Positions 51,910-59,830 of a stretch of 64,000 nucleotides of DNA are shown here, piece after piece (within the stretch, counting starts at the first letter, position 1; every line of letters starts with the position of its first letter). Both the position numbers and the translations under genes were made by a program. Below the pieces are notes generated by a model. It was given only the letters and a program-made list of their open reading frames with translations, had not been told where the DNA came from and did not search any database. This DNA comes from Arthrobacter silviterrae (GTDB taxonomy: Bacteria; Actinomycetota; Actinomycetes; Actinomycetales; Micrococcaceae), in assembly GCF_011045165.1 (NCBI RefSeq), contig NZ_JAAKZI010000002.1:62001-126000 (forward strand), written 5' to 3'.

Positions 51910-52201
51910 CGATCACCAGCACCCGGGCGTGCAGGATGGTCCGCTGGTGCAGGGCCGTGCGCACTGCCCGGTGCAGGCCGTCCTCCAGATAGAGGGTCCC
52001 ATGCCACTGCACCACATGCGGGAAGAGGTCGCCAAAGAATGTTGAGTCCTCGGCCAGCAGCGCCTCGAGGTCCAGCTGGGCCTTGGTTGTCACCAAATCG
52101 GCCAGCCGGACTTGGCGCGGCGGCACGGCGGACCAGTCCTTGGGCGTGACATAGCCATGGTCAGGATAGGGCCGCTTGTCGCCTACTGCTTTGAAGATCA
52201 C
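51902..52201 (-). CDS. Small conserved actinobacterial protein with ParB-like motif
   Basis: A 99-residue soluble protein. PPRQVRLADLVTTKAQLDLEALL and TLYLEDGLHRAVRTALHQRTILHARVLVID recall the ParB/sulfiredoxin fold, in which a DGxHR motif binds nucleotide; the DGLHR is visible. In databases such proteins are sometimes labelled as VapB-type antitoxins, but no VapC is adjacent and the partner gene is the LytR_C protein, which it overlaps. The function is unknown and the ParB relation is inferred from the motif only. Confidence 0.75.
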   Translation of the reverse strand: MIFKAVGDKRPYPDHGYVTPKDWSAVPPRQVRLADLVTTKAQLDLEALLAEDSTFFGDLFPHVVQWHGTLYLEDGLHRAVRTALHQRTILHARVLVIDD

Positions 52202-52323
52202 CCCCTCAGACTATGGACTGGAGGGCCCCAAGGGAACTGCCTCGCCTGCGCGCCGCCGGGTGTGTTGCCAAATGGTTACCTCGGGTGCACGCGGGCAGCG
52301 GGGAAGGCTGGGATCATGGGTTC

Positions 52324-53211
52324 ATGACGCTTGCTACCCCGCCCCTGGCCCTGCTGCTTGACGTGGACGGCCCCATTGCCAGTCCCGAGAGCCGGCAGGT
52401 GGCCCCCGGCATCATTGACAGCCTGATCGGCCTGCTCCACGAGGAAATTCCCGTCATCTTCAATACCGGCCGCTCCGATTCGTTCATTGCGGAACAGGTC
52501 ATGGCGCCCATGATCGACGCCGGAATACCGGCCCGGGCCGTGGTGCACGCGATTTGCGAAAAGGGCGCCGTCTGGTTCAGCTTCACGGCGCAGGGGCCCG
52601 GCGCCATCCACCTGGACCGCGAGCTGGCCATGCCCGCGGCCTTCGCCGACGATGTCAGGGCACTGGTGCAGGCGCGCTACGCCGAGCACATGTTTTTTGA
52701 CGAAACCAAGCGGGCCATGGTGTCCGTGGAACAACAGCTGGCGGTGTCCAACAGCGACTATTTGGTGCAGCAAGGGCTGTTCGACGCCGACGCCCTGGCA
52801 CTTCTGGCCCGGCACCAGCTGGGCGCCGCCCGCCTGGACCACCGCTACCCGGCCGGCGGCCGCGTGGACTACCGGGTGGACCCGACCATCATCTCCACGG
52901 ACATTGAATCGGTCCGGCTGGGCAAGGACCTCGGTGCCAGCCGGGCCGTGGAACTGCTGGCCGCGCAGGGCATTGTGCCGGAAGCGTGGCGCACCGTGGG
53001 CGACTCGCGCACCGACTATGCCATGGCCGACTGGCTGCACCACCAGGACCACCGCGTCAAGCACGTGGATGTGCGCCCGGCCGACGGCGTCCCCGCCAAG
53101 CCATACCCGGTCCTGACATCGGCCGACCTGGGCCTGGGTGCCGACGTCATTCACGACGACGCCGGCGCGGCGTTCCTGCAGGCGTGGCTTGCGGCGGTGA
53201 CGGCGGACTGA
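52324..53211 (+). CDS. HAD-superfamily hydrolase
   Basis: A 295-residue protein. Motif I is LALLLDVDGPIASP, with nucleophile and acid-base Asp (DVDGP). Motif II is VIFNTGRSD, and the late VGDSRTDYAMADWL supplies the metal-binding Asp of motif IV. The large inserted cap (about 100-215) suggests a Cof-type phosphatase on a small sugar phosphate or nucleotide. ATG 52324 is preferred; longer frames reach into the divergent promoter. No operon partner is present. Confidence 0.85.
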   Translation: MTLATPPLALLLDVDGPIASPESRQVAPGIIDSLIGLLHEEIPVIFNTGRSDSFIAEQVMAPMIDAGIPARAVVHAICEKGAVWFSFTAQGPGAIHLDRELAMPAAFADDVRALVQARYAEHMFFDETKRAMVSVEQQLAVSNSDYLVQQGLFDADALALLARHQLGAARLDHRYPAGGRVDYRVDPTIISTDIESVRLGKDLGASRAVELLAAQGIVPEAWRTVGDSRTDYAMADWLHHQDHRVKHVDVRPADGVPAKPYPVLTSADLGLGADVIHDDAGAAFLQAWLAAVTAD

Positions 53212-53232
53212 CCCGGGGGTCTGTGTGAGGGT

Positions 53233-53712
<480 letters not shown>

Positions 53713-53803
53713 AGCCCGATTCTAGCCCCGGCACGTTGGGTCACATTCGATCGCGACGGGTCGCGTTGGGTCACAATGGGGCCGAGAGGCCCAGGGAAAA
53801 CAA

Positions 53804-53842
53804 AAGCGGCCCCGGCACTGTTTTCACAGTCCGGGGCCGCTT
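53804..53842 (-). terminator. Terminator of tRNA-Ser
   Basis: AAGCGGCCCCGG (53804-53815) pairs with CCGGGGCCGCTT (53831-53842), and ACTGT/ACAGT extends the stem past one bulge. On the minus strand it is followed by TTTTGTTTT, and it lies 9 bp after the tRNA 3' end. Confidence 0.9.
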
Positions 53843-53851
53843 CCAGTTGTG

Positions 53852-53936
53852 CGGAGGATGGGGGATTTGAACCCCCGAGGGCGTTAACCCAACACGCGTT
53901 CCAGGCGTGCGCCATAGGCCGCTAGGCGAATCCTCC
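53852..53936 (-). tRNA. tRNA-Ser (anticodon GGA)
   Basis: An 85-base class II tRNA. The acceptor stem GGAGGAT pairs with ATCCTCC plus discriminator G. The anticodon loop CTGGAAC gives GGA, reading serine UCC/UCU. A long variable arm precedes the T arm GGGGGTTCAAATCCCCC. CCA is not encoded. Confidence 0.97.
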
Positions 53937-54334
53937 AGCTTGCCGTGGTGAACACGGCAGGTTCAAGAGTACCTGACGAAACGCCCAAGTCACGAATCGA
54001 TTGCCGCGCAGGGCGGAAAACGGCAGAAAATAAGGGTAGTAGGGCCCCGTTCAAGCCCTACTACCCCCATCTCCAACACGGTCCATCGGAAGGCAGACCA
54101 TAATGCGCGGGACCGGGAACCGCAGGTTCCCAATTCCCCCGTGCCCGGGTGCGGCGCTCCCCCCGCAACTCCGTGCACAAGAACAACTTTACAACATTGT
54201 CACGTCGCTGTGATATTCCGCACTTGATTATTTTTCTGGCAATTTGCTGCATAACCAATAAGGACCGCCGCCGGCAGCCCATCCGGGCAGGCAGACGCCT
54301 TGGTCCCACCCTTCTGTGTGCGGTGCAGCTGCCG
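53937..54334. other. 400-bp gap without a recognised gene
   Basis: I see two good hairpins: GGGTAGTAGGG/CCCTACTACCC (54034-54044 with 54056-54066) and GGGAACC/GGTTCCC (54115-54121 with 54125-54131). An AT-richer patch follows (about 54176-54262) that could hold promoters. The short minus-strand frames here show no recognisable protein. A small RNA is possible but unproven. Confidence 0.4.
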
Positions 54335-54547
54335 CTATCTCAATCCGTGGTTGGCAGCCAGCACGGCCGCGACGAAGCCGGCCACCATGAACAGCACGCA
54401 AAGAATCCACAGCAGGAATTGCTGGTCGGAATGGTGGTGGGCCCGCTGGCTGGTGTTGGTGGAAAACACTTCCAGCCGCAGCAGTGCGGAAATCCCGCAG
54501 ACGAAGGCGAGGACCAGGAATGCCCATTGAAAGAGTCCGTAAATCAT
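54335..54547 (-). CDS. Small two-helix membrane protein, unknown
   Basis: A 70-residue protein with two membrane helices (YGLFQWAFLVLAFVCGISALL and FLLWILCVLFMVAGFVAAVLA) joined by a loop rich in His/Ser/Thr (TNTSQRAHHHSDQQ). GAGGAG lies upstream, but 12 bases from ATG 54547, slightly long; a longer frame from 54604 is possible. I recognise no family. It stands alone between the tRNA and the SRP RNA gene. Its hydrophobic pattern and clean frame argue for a real gene. Confidence 0.55.
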   Translation of the reverse strand: MIYGLFQWAFLVLAFVCGISALLRLEVFSTNTSQRAHHHSDQQFLLWILCVLFMVAGFVAAVLAANHGLR

Positions 54548-54722
54548 GACGACCGTCAGCTCCTCAAGCCCCGGGCAACCCAAGGGGTGAAGCTTCCCGG
54601 GCATCTATGTGGGTGAACAGCACTACCCCTTGACGTGAAGCTACCACCGTTGCCTGCCAATGGGAATGGCCGGGGTGCCCGCCAATTCGCCCGCCCCCGC
54701 TCCTTCAGGTAAGCTGTTGGAC

Positions 54723-54810
54723 GGCCCCTCATGTGGCGTCACCCTGTGAACTCCCCCAGGACCGGAAGGTAGCAAGGGTAAGCGGGCTCTGGCGGGTGCA
54801 TGGGGGGTCT
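54723..54810 (+). ncRNA. ffs: Signal recognition particle RNA (4.5S type)
   Basis: The conserved apical domain AGGACCGGAAGGTAGCAAGG followed by GTAAGCGGG is present (about 54758-54786), and the ends GGCCCCTCATG and CATGGGGGGTC pair to close the rod. This RNA binds Ffh and guides membrane proteins to the translocon. Its position just upstream of dnaX is common in actinobacteria. End points are approximate. Confidence 0.95.
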
Positions 54811-54899
54811 TTACTTTGCCCCGTGAACTTATCCCCAGATGTGCCCAATCCGCGGCATCGACCGGCATTTTGTCAGGCAGATTAGATAGGGTTTCATCT

Positions 54900-57800
54900 G
54901 TGAGTGCACCAACAGCCCTTTATCGCCGGTACCGCCCCGATTCGTTCGCGGACGTGATCGGCCAGGAGCATGTCACGGCTCCCCTGATGGCTGCGCTGGA
55001 CAAGGACCGCGTCAACCACGCCTACCTTTTTTCCGGCCCGCGTGGTTGCGGCAAGACCACCTCTGCCCGCATCCTGGCCCGATGCCTGAACTGTGCAAAG
55101 GGACCCACCTCCTATCCCTGCGGCAGCTGCGACAGCTGCGTTGAGCTGGCCCGTGGCGGATCCGGTTCGCTGGATGTCATTGAGATTGACGCCGCCAGCC
55201 ACGGCGGCGTTGATGATGCCCGCGACCTCCGCGAACGCGCCACCTTCGCCCCCATCCGGGACCGCTACAAGATTTTCATCATTGACGAGGCCCACATGGT
55301 CACGTCCGCCGGCTTCAATGCGCTGCTGAAAATTGTGGAGGAGCCGCCGGAACACATCAAGTTCATCTTCGCCACCACGGAGCCGGACAAGGTCATCGGC
55401 ACCATCCGCTCCCGCACGCACCACTACCCATTCCGGCTGGTCCCGCCGGAACCGCTCATGGCGTACCTGTCCCGCCTGTGTGAACAGGAAAACGTGCCTG
55501 TAGCCCCCGGCGTGCTGTCCCTCGTGATCCGCGCCGGCGGCGGCTCAGTCCGCGATTCGCTGTCCGTGCTGGACCAACTCATGGCCGGCGCGGGTCCTTC
55601 CGGCTTGGACTATGAACTTGCCGTGGACCTGCTCGGCTACACCCACGCCTCCCTGCTGGACGACGTCGTCGAAGCCTTGGCCGCCAGCGATTCCGCCACC
55701 GTTTTCAAGTCCGTGGACCGCGTGATCCAGACCGGCCACGATCCCCGCCGCTTTGTTGAGGACCTGCTGGAGCGCTTCCGCGACCTCATCATTGTCCAGG
55801 CCATGCCCGAAAGCGCCCACGCCATTTTGCGCGGCACCCCGGATGAGCTCATCGCCCGCATGCAGACGCAGGCAGCGCAGCTTGGCGCTGCCGAGCTTTC
55901 CCGCGCAGCCGACGTCACCAACTCCGCGTTCAATGAAATGACCGGAGCCACCTCCCCGCGCCTGCACCTGGAATTGCTCGGGGCCCGGCTCCTGCTGCCC
56001 GGCGCCGACACCACAGCGCGGGGCATGGCGGCCCGGCTGGACCAGATGGAACGGCGCCTCAACTATGGCGGCGGCCCCGTCGCCGCCGGTGCCCCCGTCG
56101 CCGCCGGTGCCCCCGCCGCCGCCGGCTCGGCAGGGACCAACCCTGGTGCCGGGGATTCCTTCGCCCCGGGCACCACGCCCGCCTTCGCCCCCGCCACGCC
56201 GCCTGCCCCTGGCGGTGGCCTGGCAGCAGTGCGGGCGCAGCTGGCCAAAGCCAAGGCCGACGCCGGAGCCCAGGTCGCCAGCCGCCACGCCGCCACCGCC
56301 GTGGAACCGGCAGCGCAGGCCGCCCCCTCCGCGCCCTCGCCTGTCGCGCAAGCGGCGCCTGTTGCTGCCCCGGCCAGTCCGCCGTCGCAAACTCCGCCGT
56401 TGCAGACGCATGCCACTTCCGCACCCGCAGCCCAGGCACCCGCGGCCCCGGCACCCACCTCCCAGGCCGGTCCGCAGGCCCCGGCAGCGCAGGCACCCGA
56501 CACGGCACCGAGCTGGGACAGCCTAGAGACCGCATCACCCTCCGCGCGGCAGGCAGCGGTTCCAACCGCCCAGGAACAGCCACTGGCACAGCAGGCTCCC
56601 GGCGGCACCGGGATCGAGGTTATTCGGCGCGCGTGGCCGGAAATTCTCGCCAACCTCAGCAACATCCGCAAGGTGTCGTGGGCCATGGTGAACCAAAACG
56701 TGGTGCCCCGCGCCTTCGACGGGGAAACGCTTCGCGTGGCACTGCCCACCACGGCGTTGATCCAGGCGTTCAGCAACAGCGGCCACGCGGACAATCTGCG
56801 CCAGGCCATCCACACCACGCTGGGCATCACGTGCCAGCTTGACCCTGTCACAGGTGATGCGCCGGCCCATGAAAGCAGCGCTGAGCCAAACCCAAAAGGT
56901 TCGGCTGACCGGCGGCCTTCCGGCCAGGGGCACCACCCTGCGCCCGTAACGCCCCTCGCGCCCGCAGCCCAAGCACCAGTTCAGGCTCCCGTCCAGGGCA
57001 CCGCCGTCCAGGCTTCCGTCCCGGCCCCGGTTCAGGCTTCCGTCCAGGCCCCGATTCAGGCTCAGGCTCCCACCCAGGGACCCGCCGTTCAGGCTCCCAC
57101 CCAGGGCGCCGCCGTTCAGGCTCCGGTCCAGGGCACTGCACCCGCACCGACAGCCACCACCTCCGGTGCAGCTGCGCCCGCTCCGGCAGCCGAAACCCCG
57201 GCAGCCCCACAGCCCTCACCTTCACGACGGCCCACGCCCGCCTCCGAATGGGACGGGCCCATCCCGGAAGAACCGTCGTGGGACGACGAACCACCCCATG
57301 ACGACTGGGCTCCCGAGCTCCCTGCCGCGCCAATTTCCCAGCAGGGGCGGGAACCGTCCAACTCCCAATGGCTTGAGCCGACCACCGTCCCACAGGGCGA
57401 ACCGGCCGCCGCGCTGCCCGAACCCGCCGATGCCCACGATTCCGCCCGGCAGCCAGGCCAAGCCCCGGCCCACGACCCGTTACAGCGTCCGGCCCAGAGC
57501 CCGGCCCAGAGCCCGTCCCAGGAGCCGGCGCCTTACCGTCCCACGGTGTCGCCCATTTCGGCGTGGACCAGCGGCTGGGACATGCCCGACGAATCAACCA
57601 AGCCCGCCGAACCGGCCCCGGCGGCCCCGGCCGGGCCACGCCGCAGCGAATTGCTGGCGGCCAAATTGGCGCAAAACACCACGCAGGATGCACCCCAGGA
57701 TTGGGGCGTCTCCCTGGGCGCCACCTCCCGCAACCGAGTGGCCGACCCCGGCTGGGGCGCACCGGCCAGCGCCCCGGACTGGGCGCAGGCGCCAGCCGCA

Positions 57801-58223
57801 ACCGACCCCGACGCCGTCGGCACCACAGTGGCCCCGGCAGACGGCCCCGTCCCGGCCGGAGCAAGCAACGCCACCTCAGGCGAGCCGCCGTCGTCCGGCA
57901 CTGCCGCGGCCGCCACCCCAGCGGCTCCTGCCGCACCACACACCGGGGGCGGGACGGACGTGTCCGGGGCACCGGCGTCGAGCGTGGAAAGCGGGCAGCA
58001 ACCGGGCGGGGCAAAGCTGAGCATGTACCAGCGGCTGTCCCACAGTGCTGAGGCAACGGCCCGCCGCCCTGCCCCCACGGCGGCGAATGCTCCACAGGTG
58101 GAGGACGTGCCGAGCGAGGATGACGTCACCATTGAGGAGTCGGGCGTGGTGGGCCAGGCTGCGGTGGAGCGGATTCTGGGCGGGCAATTGATTGAAGAGC
58201 GCGACCTCAACGCCGGGCGCTAG
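54900..58223 (+). CDS. dnaX: DNA polymerase III subunit gamma/tau with long disordered tail
   Basis: A 1107-residue clamp-loader subunit. The AAA+ core (about 1-365) has LYRRYRPDSFADVIGQEHV, Walker A GPRGCGKTT, the zinc site C-L-N-C...C-G-S-C-D-S-C, the DEAH box in FIIDEAHMVT, the sensor ATTEPDKVIGTIRSRTHHYPFR and the oligomerisation helices. A second conserved block near 570-670 (IRRAWPEILANLSNIRKVSWAMV) resembles the tau C-terminal domain. The remainder is Pro/Ala/Gln-rich with short repeats (for example 56951-57140), much longer than in model species. GTG 54900 has TAGGG eight bases upstream. No slippery frameshift site was noticed, so only tau is expected. Confidence 0.95.
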   Translation: MSAPTALYRRYRPDSFADVIGQEHVTAPLMAALDKDRVNHAYLFSGPRGCGKTTSARILARCLNCAKGPTSYPCGSCDSCVELARGGSGSLDVIEIDAASHGGVDDARDLRERATFAPIRDRYKIFIIDEAHMVTSAGFNALLKIVEEPPEHIKFIFATTEPDKVIGTIRSRTHHYPFRLVPPEPLMAYLSRLCEQENVPVAPGVLSLVIRAGGGSVRDSLSVLDQLMAGAGPSGLDYELAVDLLGYTHASLLDDVVEALAASDSATVFKSVDRVIQTGHDPRRFVEDLLERFRDLIIVQAMPESAHAILRGTPDELIARMQTQAAQLGAAELSRAADVTNSAFNEMTGATSPRLHLELLGARLLLPGADTTARGMAARLDQMERRLNYGGGPVAAGAPVAAGAPAAAGSAGTNPGAGDSFAPGTTPAFAPATPPAPGGGLAAVRAQLAKAKADAGAQVASRHAATAVEPAAQAAPSAPSPVAQAAPVAAPASPPSQTPPLQTHATSAPAAQAPAAPAPTSQAGPQAPAAQAPDTAPSWDSLETASPSARQAAVPTAQEQPLAQQAPGGTGIEVIRRAWPEILANLSNIRKVSWAMVNQNVVPRAFDGETLRVALPTTALIQAFSNSGHADNLRQAIHTTLGITCQLDPVTGDAPAHESSAEPNPKGSADRRPSGQGHHPAPVTPLAPAAQAPVQAPVQGTAVQASVPAPVQASVQAPIQAQAPTQGPAVQAPTQGAAVQAPVQGTAPAPTATTSGAAAPAPAAETPAAPQPSPSRRPTPASEWDGPIPEEPSWDDEPPHDDWAPELPAAPISQQGREPSNSQWLEPTTVPQGEPAAALPEPADAHDSARQPGQAPAHDPLQRPAQSPAQSPSQEPAPYRPTVSPISAWTSGWDMPDESTKPAEPAPAAPAGPRRSELLAAKLAQNTTQDAPQDWGVSLGATSRNRVADPGWGAPASAPDWAQAPAATDPDAVGTTVAPADGPVPAGASNATSGEPPSSGTAAAATPAAPAAPHTGGGTDVSGAPASSVESGQQPGGAKLSMYQRLSHSAEATARRPAPTAANAPQVEDVPSEDDVTIEESGVVGQAAVERILGGQLIEERDLNAGR

Positions 58224-58265
58224 CCGGCGCCGATGATTTTCAGGAACCAATAGACAAGAGGAAAT

Positions 58266-58865
58266 GTGTACGAGGGAGCAGTTCAGGAGCTCATTGACGA
58301 GCTGGGCAGGTTGCCGGGCATCGGGCCCAAATCGGCCCAGCGGCTCGCGTTCCACATTCTCGAGGCGGACACCGAGGACATGCAGCGCCTGGTCCGCGCC
58401 ATCGTCACCGTGAAGGAACGCGTGAAGTTCTGCACCGTTTGCGGCAACGTGACGGAGGAGGAACTGTGCAATATTTGCCGCGACCCCCGCCGCGACCCGA
58501 CGGTCATCTGCGTTGTGGAGGAATCCAAGGACGTGCTGGCGGTGGAGCGCACCCGCGCCTTCAGGGGCCGGTACCACGTGCTGGGCGGCTCCATCAACCC
58601 GATCGCCGGGATTGGTCCTGACCAGTTGCGCATCCGCGAACTGCTCACCCGCCTCAATGACAGCCAGATCCAGGAAATCATCATCGCCACCGACCCCAAC
58701 CTGGAGGGCGAGGCCACGGCAACGTACCTGTCGCGGATGCTCAAGACCATCGGCATTGCCGTGACTCGCCTGGCCTCCGGGCTGCCCGTGGGAGGCGACT
58801 TGGAGTACGCCGACGAGGTGACGCTGGGCCGGGCATTTGAGGGCCGCCGGAACGCGCTGACGTAA
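58266..58865 (+). CDS. recR: Recombination protein RecR
   Basis: A 199-residue recombination mediator that acts with RecO and RecF in single-strand gap repair. [24 protein letters not shown] is the helix-hairpin-helix, [17 protein letters not shown] the zinc finger (CxxC...CxxC), and [15 protein letters not shown] to [19 protein letters not shown] the Toprim domain. GTG 58266 has AGAGGAA upstream. It lies 42 bp after dnaX, the standard arrangement. Its last 23 bases, with what follows the stop, are duplicated downstream. Confidence 0.96.
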   Translation: MYEGAVQELIDELGRLPGIGPKSAQRLAFHILEADTEDMQRLVRAIVTVKERVKFCTVCGNVTEEELCNICRDPRRDPTVICVVEESKDVLAVERTRAFRGRYHVLGGSINPIAGIGPDQLRIRELLTRLNDSQIQEIIIATDPNLEGEATATYLSRMLKTIGIAVTRLASGLPVGGDLEYADEVTLGRAFEGRRNALT

Positions 58866-58900
58866 CGGCGCGGGCGTAACGCGCTGACGTAACGGCGCGG
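58851..58900. repeat. 23-bp direct repeat duplicating the recR 3' end
   Basis: The block 58851-58873, which starts in the last codons of recR and spans its stop, is repeated exactly at 58878-58900 (period 27). It falls in the 63-bp gap between convergent recR and the XRE gene. Confidence 0.9.
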
Positions 58901-58928
58901 CGCCCGTCAGCCGTAAAGTCGGGCCCCG

Positions 58929-59753
58929 TCAGCCGCCGAGACGGGCCAGGCGCTCCTGCGTGGGCGTGCCGGGCGTTGGAACGTACAGGACAAAGTGCAG
59001 TTCCGGTGCGTCCGAAGGCACCAGCCGGTGCTGGTCAAACACCAGCTCGCCCACATGCGGATGAAGGAAAACACGCCGCCGGGAGGCGAATCCCTCCACG
59101 CCGCGGTCGGCCCAGACCTGCGCAAAGTCGGGGCTGGCGGCCAGAAGGCGGCCCACCAGCGCTGTGTGCGGACCCGATCCAAGCCGTGGGCCGGCCTCAG
59201 CGCGGAACTCGGCCACAAAGTGCCGGGACGTCTCCTCCCAGTCGGGGAGCATTTCACGCAGGTGCGGGTCGGTAAAGATGAGCCACAGCAGGTTCCTGTC
59301 CGCCGGGTCGACGCCGGCAATGCGCGAATAAAGCCCCGCATAGGCACTGTTCCACCCTGCTATCCCCCAGTCCGGGGCCACGGCAAAAGCGGGAAAGCCC
59401 AGGGCATCCAGCAGCCCCTGCAGGTGGGGCGGCGCCGCCTCAATCAGGGCAACCTCGGCAGCGGGAACAGGGGCATACCCGCCCATGGCCAGCAGGTAGG
59501 ACTGTTCCGCCGCGCTCAGCCGCAGCACCCGGGCGATGGATTCAAGCACCTGGCGGGAGGCGTTGATGTCCCTGCCCTGTTCCAGCCACGTGTACCAGGT
59601 GACGCTGACTGCTGCGAAGGAGGAGATCTCCTCACGGCGCAATCCCACGGTACGGCTGCGGCCAATGGGCGGCAGCCCCAGCTCGGCACGGACCAGGTTG
59701 CCCCGCCTGTCGCGCAGGAACTGGCCGAGTTCCCGCCGTCGTTCTTCATTCAT
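58929..59753 (-). CDS. XRE-family regulator with MmyB-like ligand domain
   Basis: A 274-residue regulator. The N-terminal HTH_31 reads LGQFLRDRRGNLVRAELGLPPIGRSRTVGLRREEISSFAAVSVTWYTWLEQGRDINASRQVLESIARVLRLSAAE. The C-terminal MmyB-like domain (about 100-270) has PAFAVAPDWGIAGWNSAYAGLYSRI and a late VGELVFDQHRLVPSDAPELHFVLYVPTPGTPTQERL, typical of the large actinobacterial group that often controls a divergent short-chain dehydrogenase. Here the divergent neighbour is ilvD, 77 bp away, with an ACTAG/CTAGT inverted repeat between. Confidence 0.9.
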   Translation of the reverse strand: MNEERRRELGQFLRDRRGNLVRAELGLPPIGRSRTVGLRREEISSFAAVSVTWYTWLEQGRDINASRQVLESIARVLRLSAAEQSYLLAMGGYAPVPAAEVALIEAAPPHLQGLLDALGFPAFAVAPDWGIAGWNSAYAGLYSRIAGVDPADRNLLWLIFTDPHLREMLPDWEETSRHFVAEFRAEAGPRLGSGPHTALVGRLLAASPDFAQVWADRGVEGFASRRRVFLHPHVGELVFDQHRLVPSDAPELHFVLYVPTPGTPTQERLARLGG

Positions 59754-59762
59754 TGTTCTAAA

Positions 59763-59783
59763 ACTAGCACTCCCACTACTAGT
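59763..59783. promoter_or_regulatory. ACTAG-N11-CTAGT inverted repeat, possible XRE operator
   Basis: ACTAG (59763-59767) and CTAGT (59779-59783) flank an 11-bp centre directly upstream of the XRE gene start (59753). It is probably autoregulatory; an effect on ilvD is possible but not shown. Confidence 0.4.
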
Positions 59784-59830
59784 ATTGAGACCGTCTTCCG
59801 CCGGACGCCAGCTGCTGCTTGACTGGTTTT

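Noticed and set aside
51902-52201. VapB-type antitoxin
   Set aside because: No VapC toxin is next to it, and the visible DGLHR motif points to a ParB-like fold instead.
54061-54309. Short minus-strand frame in the tRNA-SRP gap
   Set aside because: It has no family resemblance and no good ribosome site, and it runs through both hairpins of the gap.
56065-57560. CRISPR-like array in the repetitive part of dnaX
   Set aside because: The repeats are short, irregular and in frame within one protein, without regular spacers.
54900-58223. Programmed frameshift in dnaX giving gamma as well as tau
   Set aside because: I saw no A-rich slippery heptamer with a downstream stem-loop near the end of the AAA+ core.
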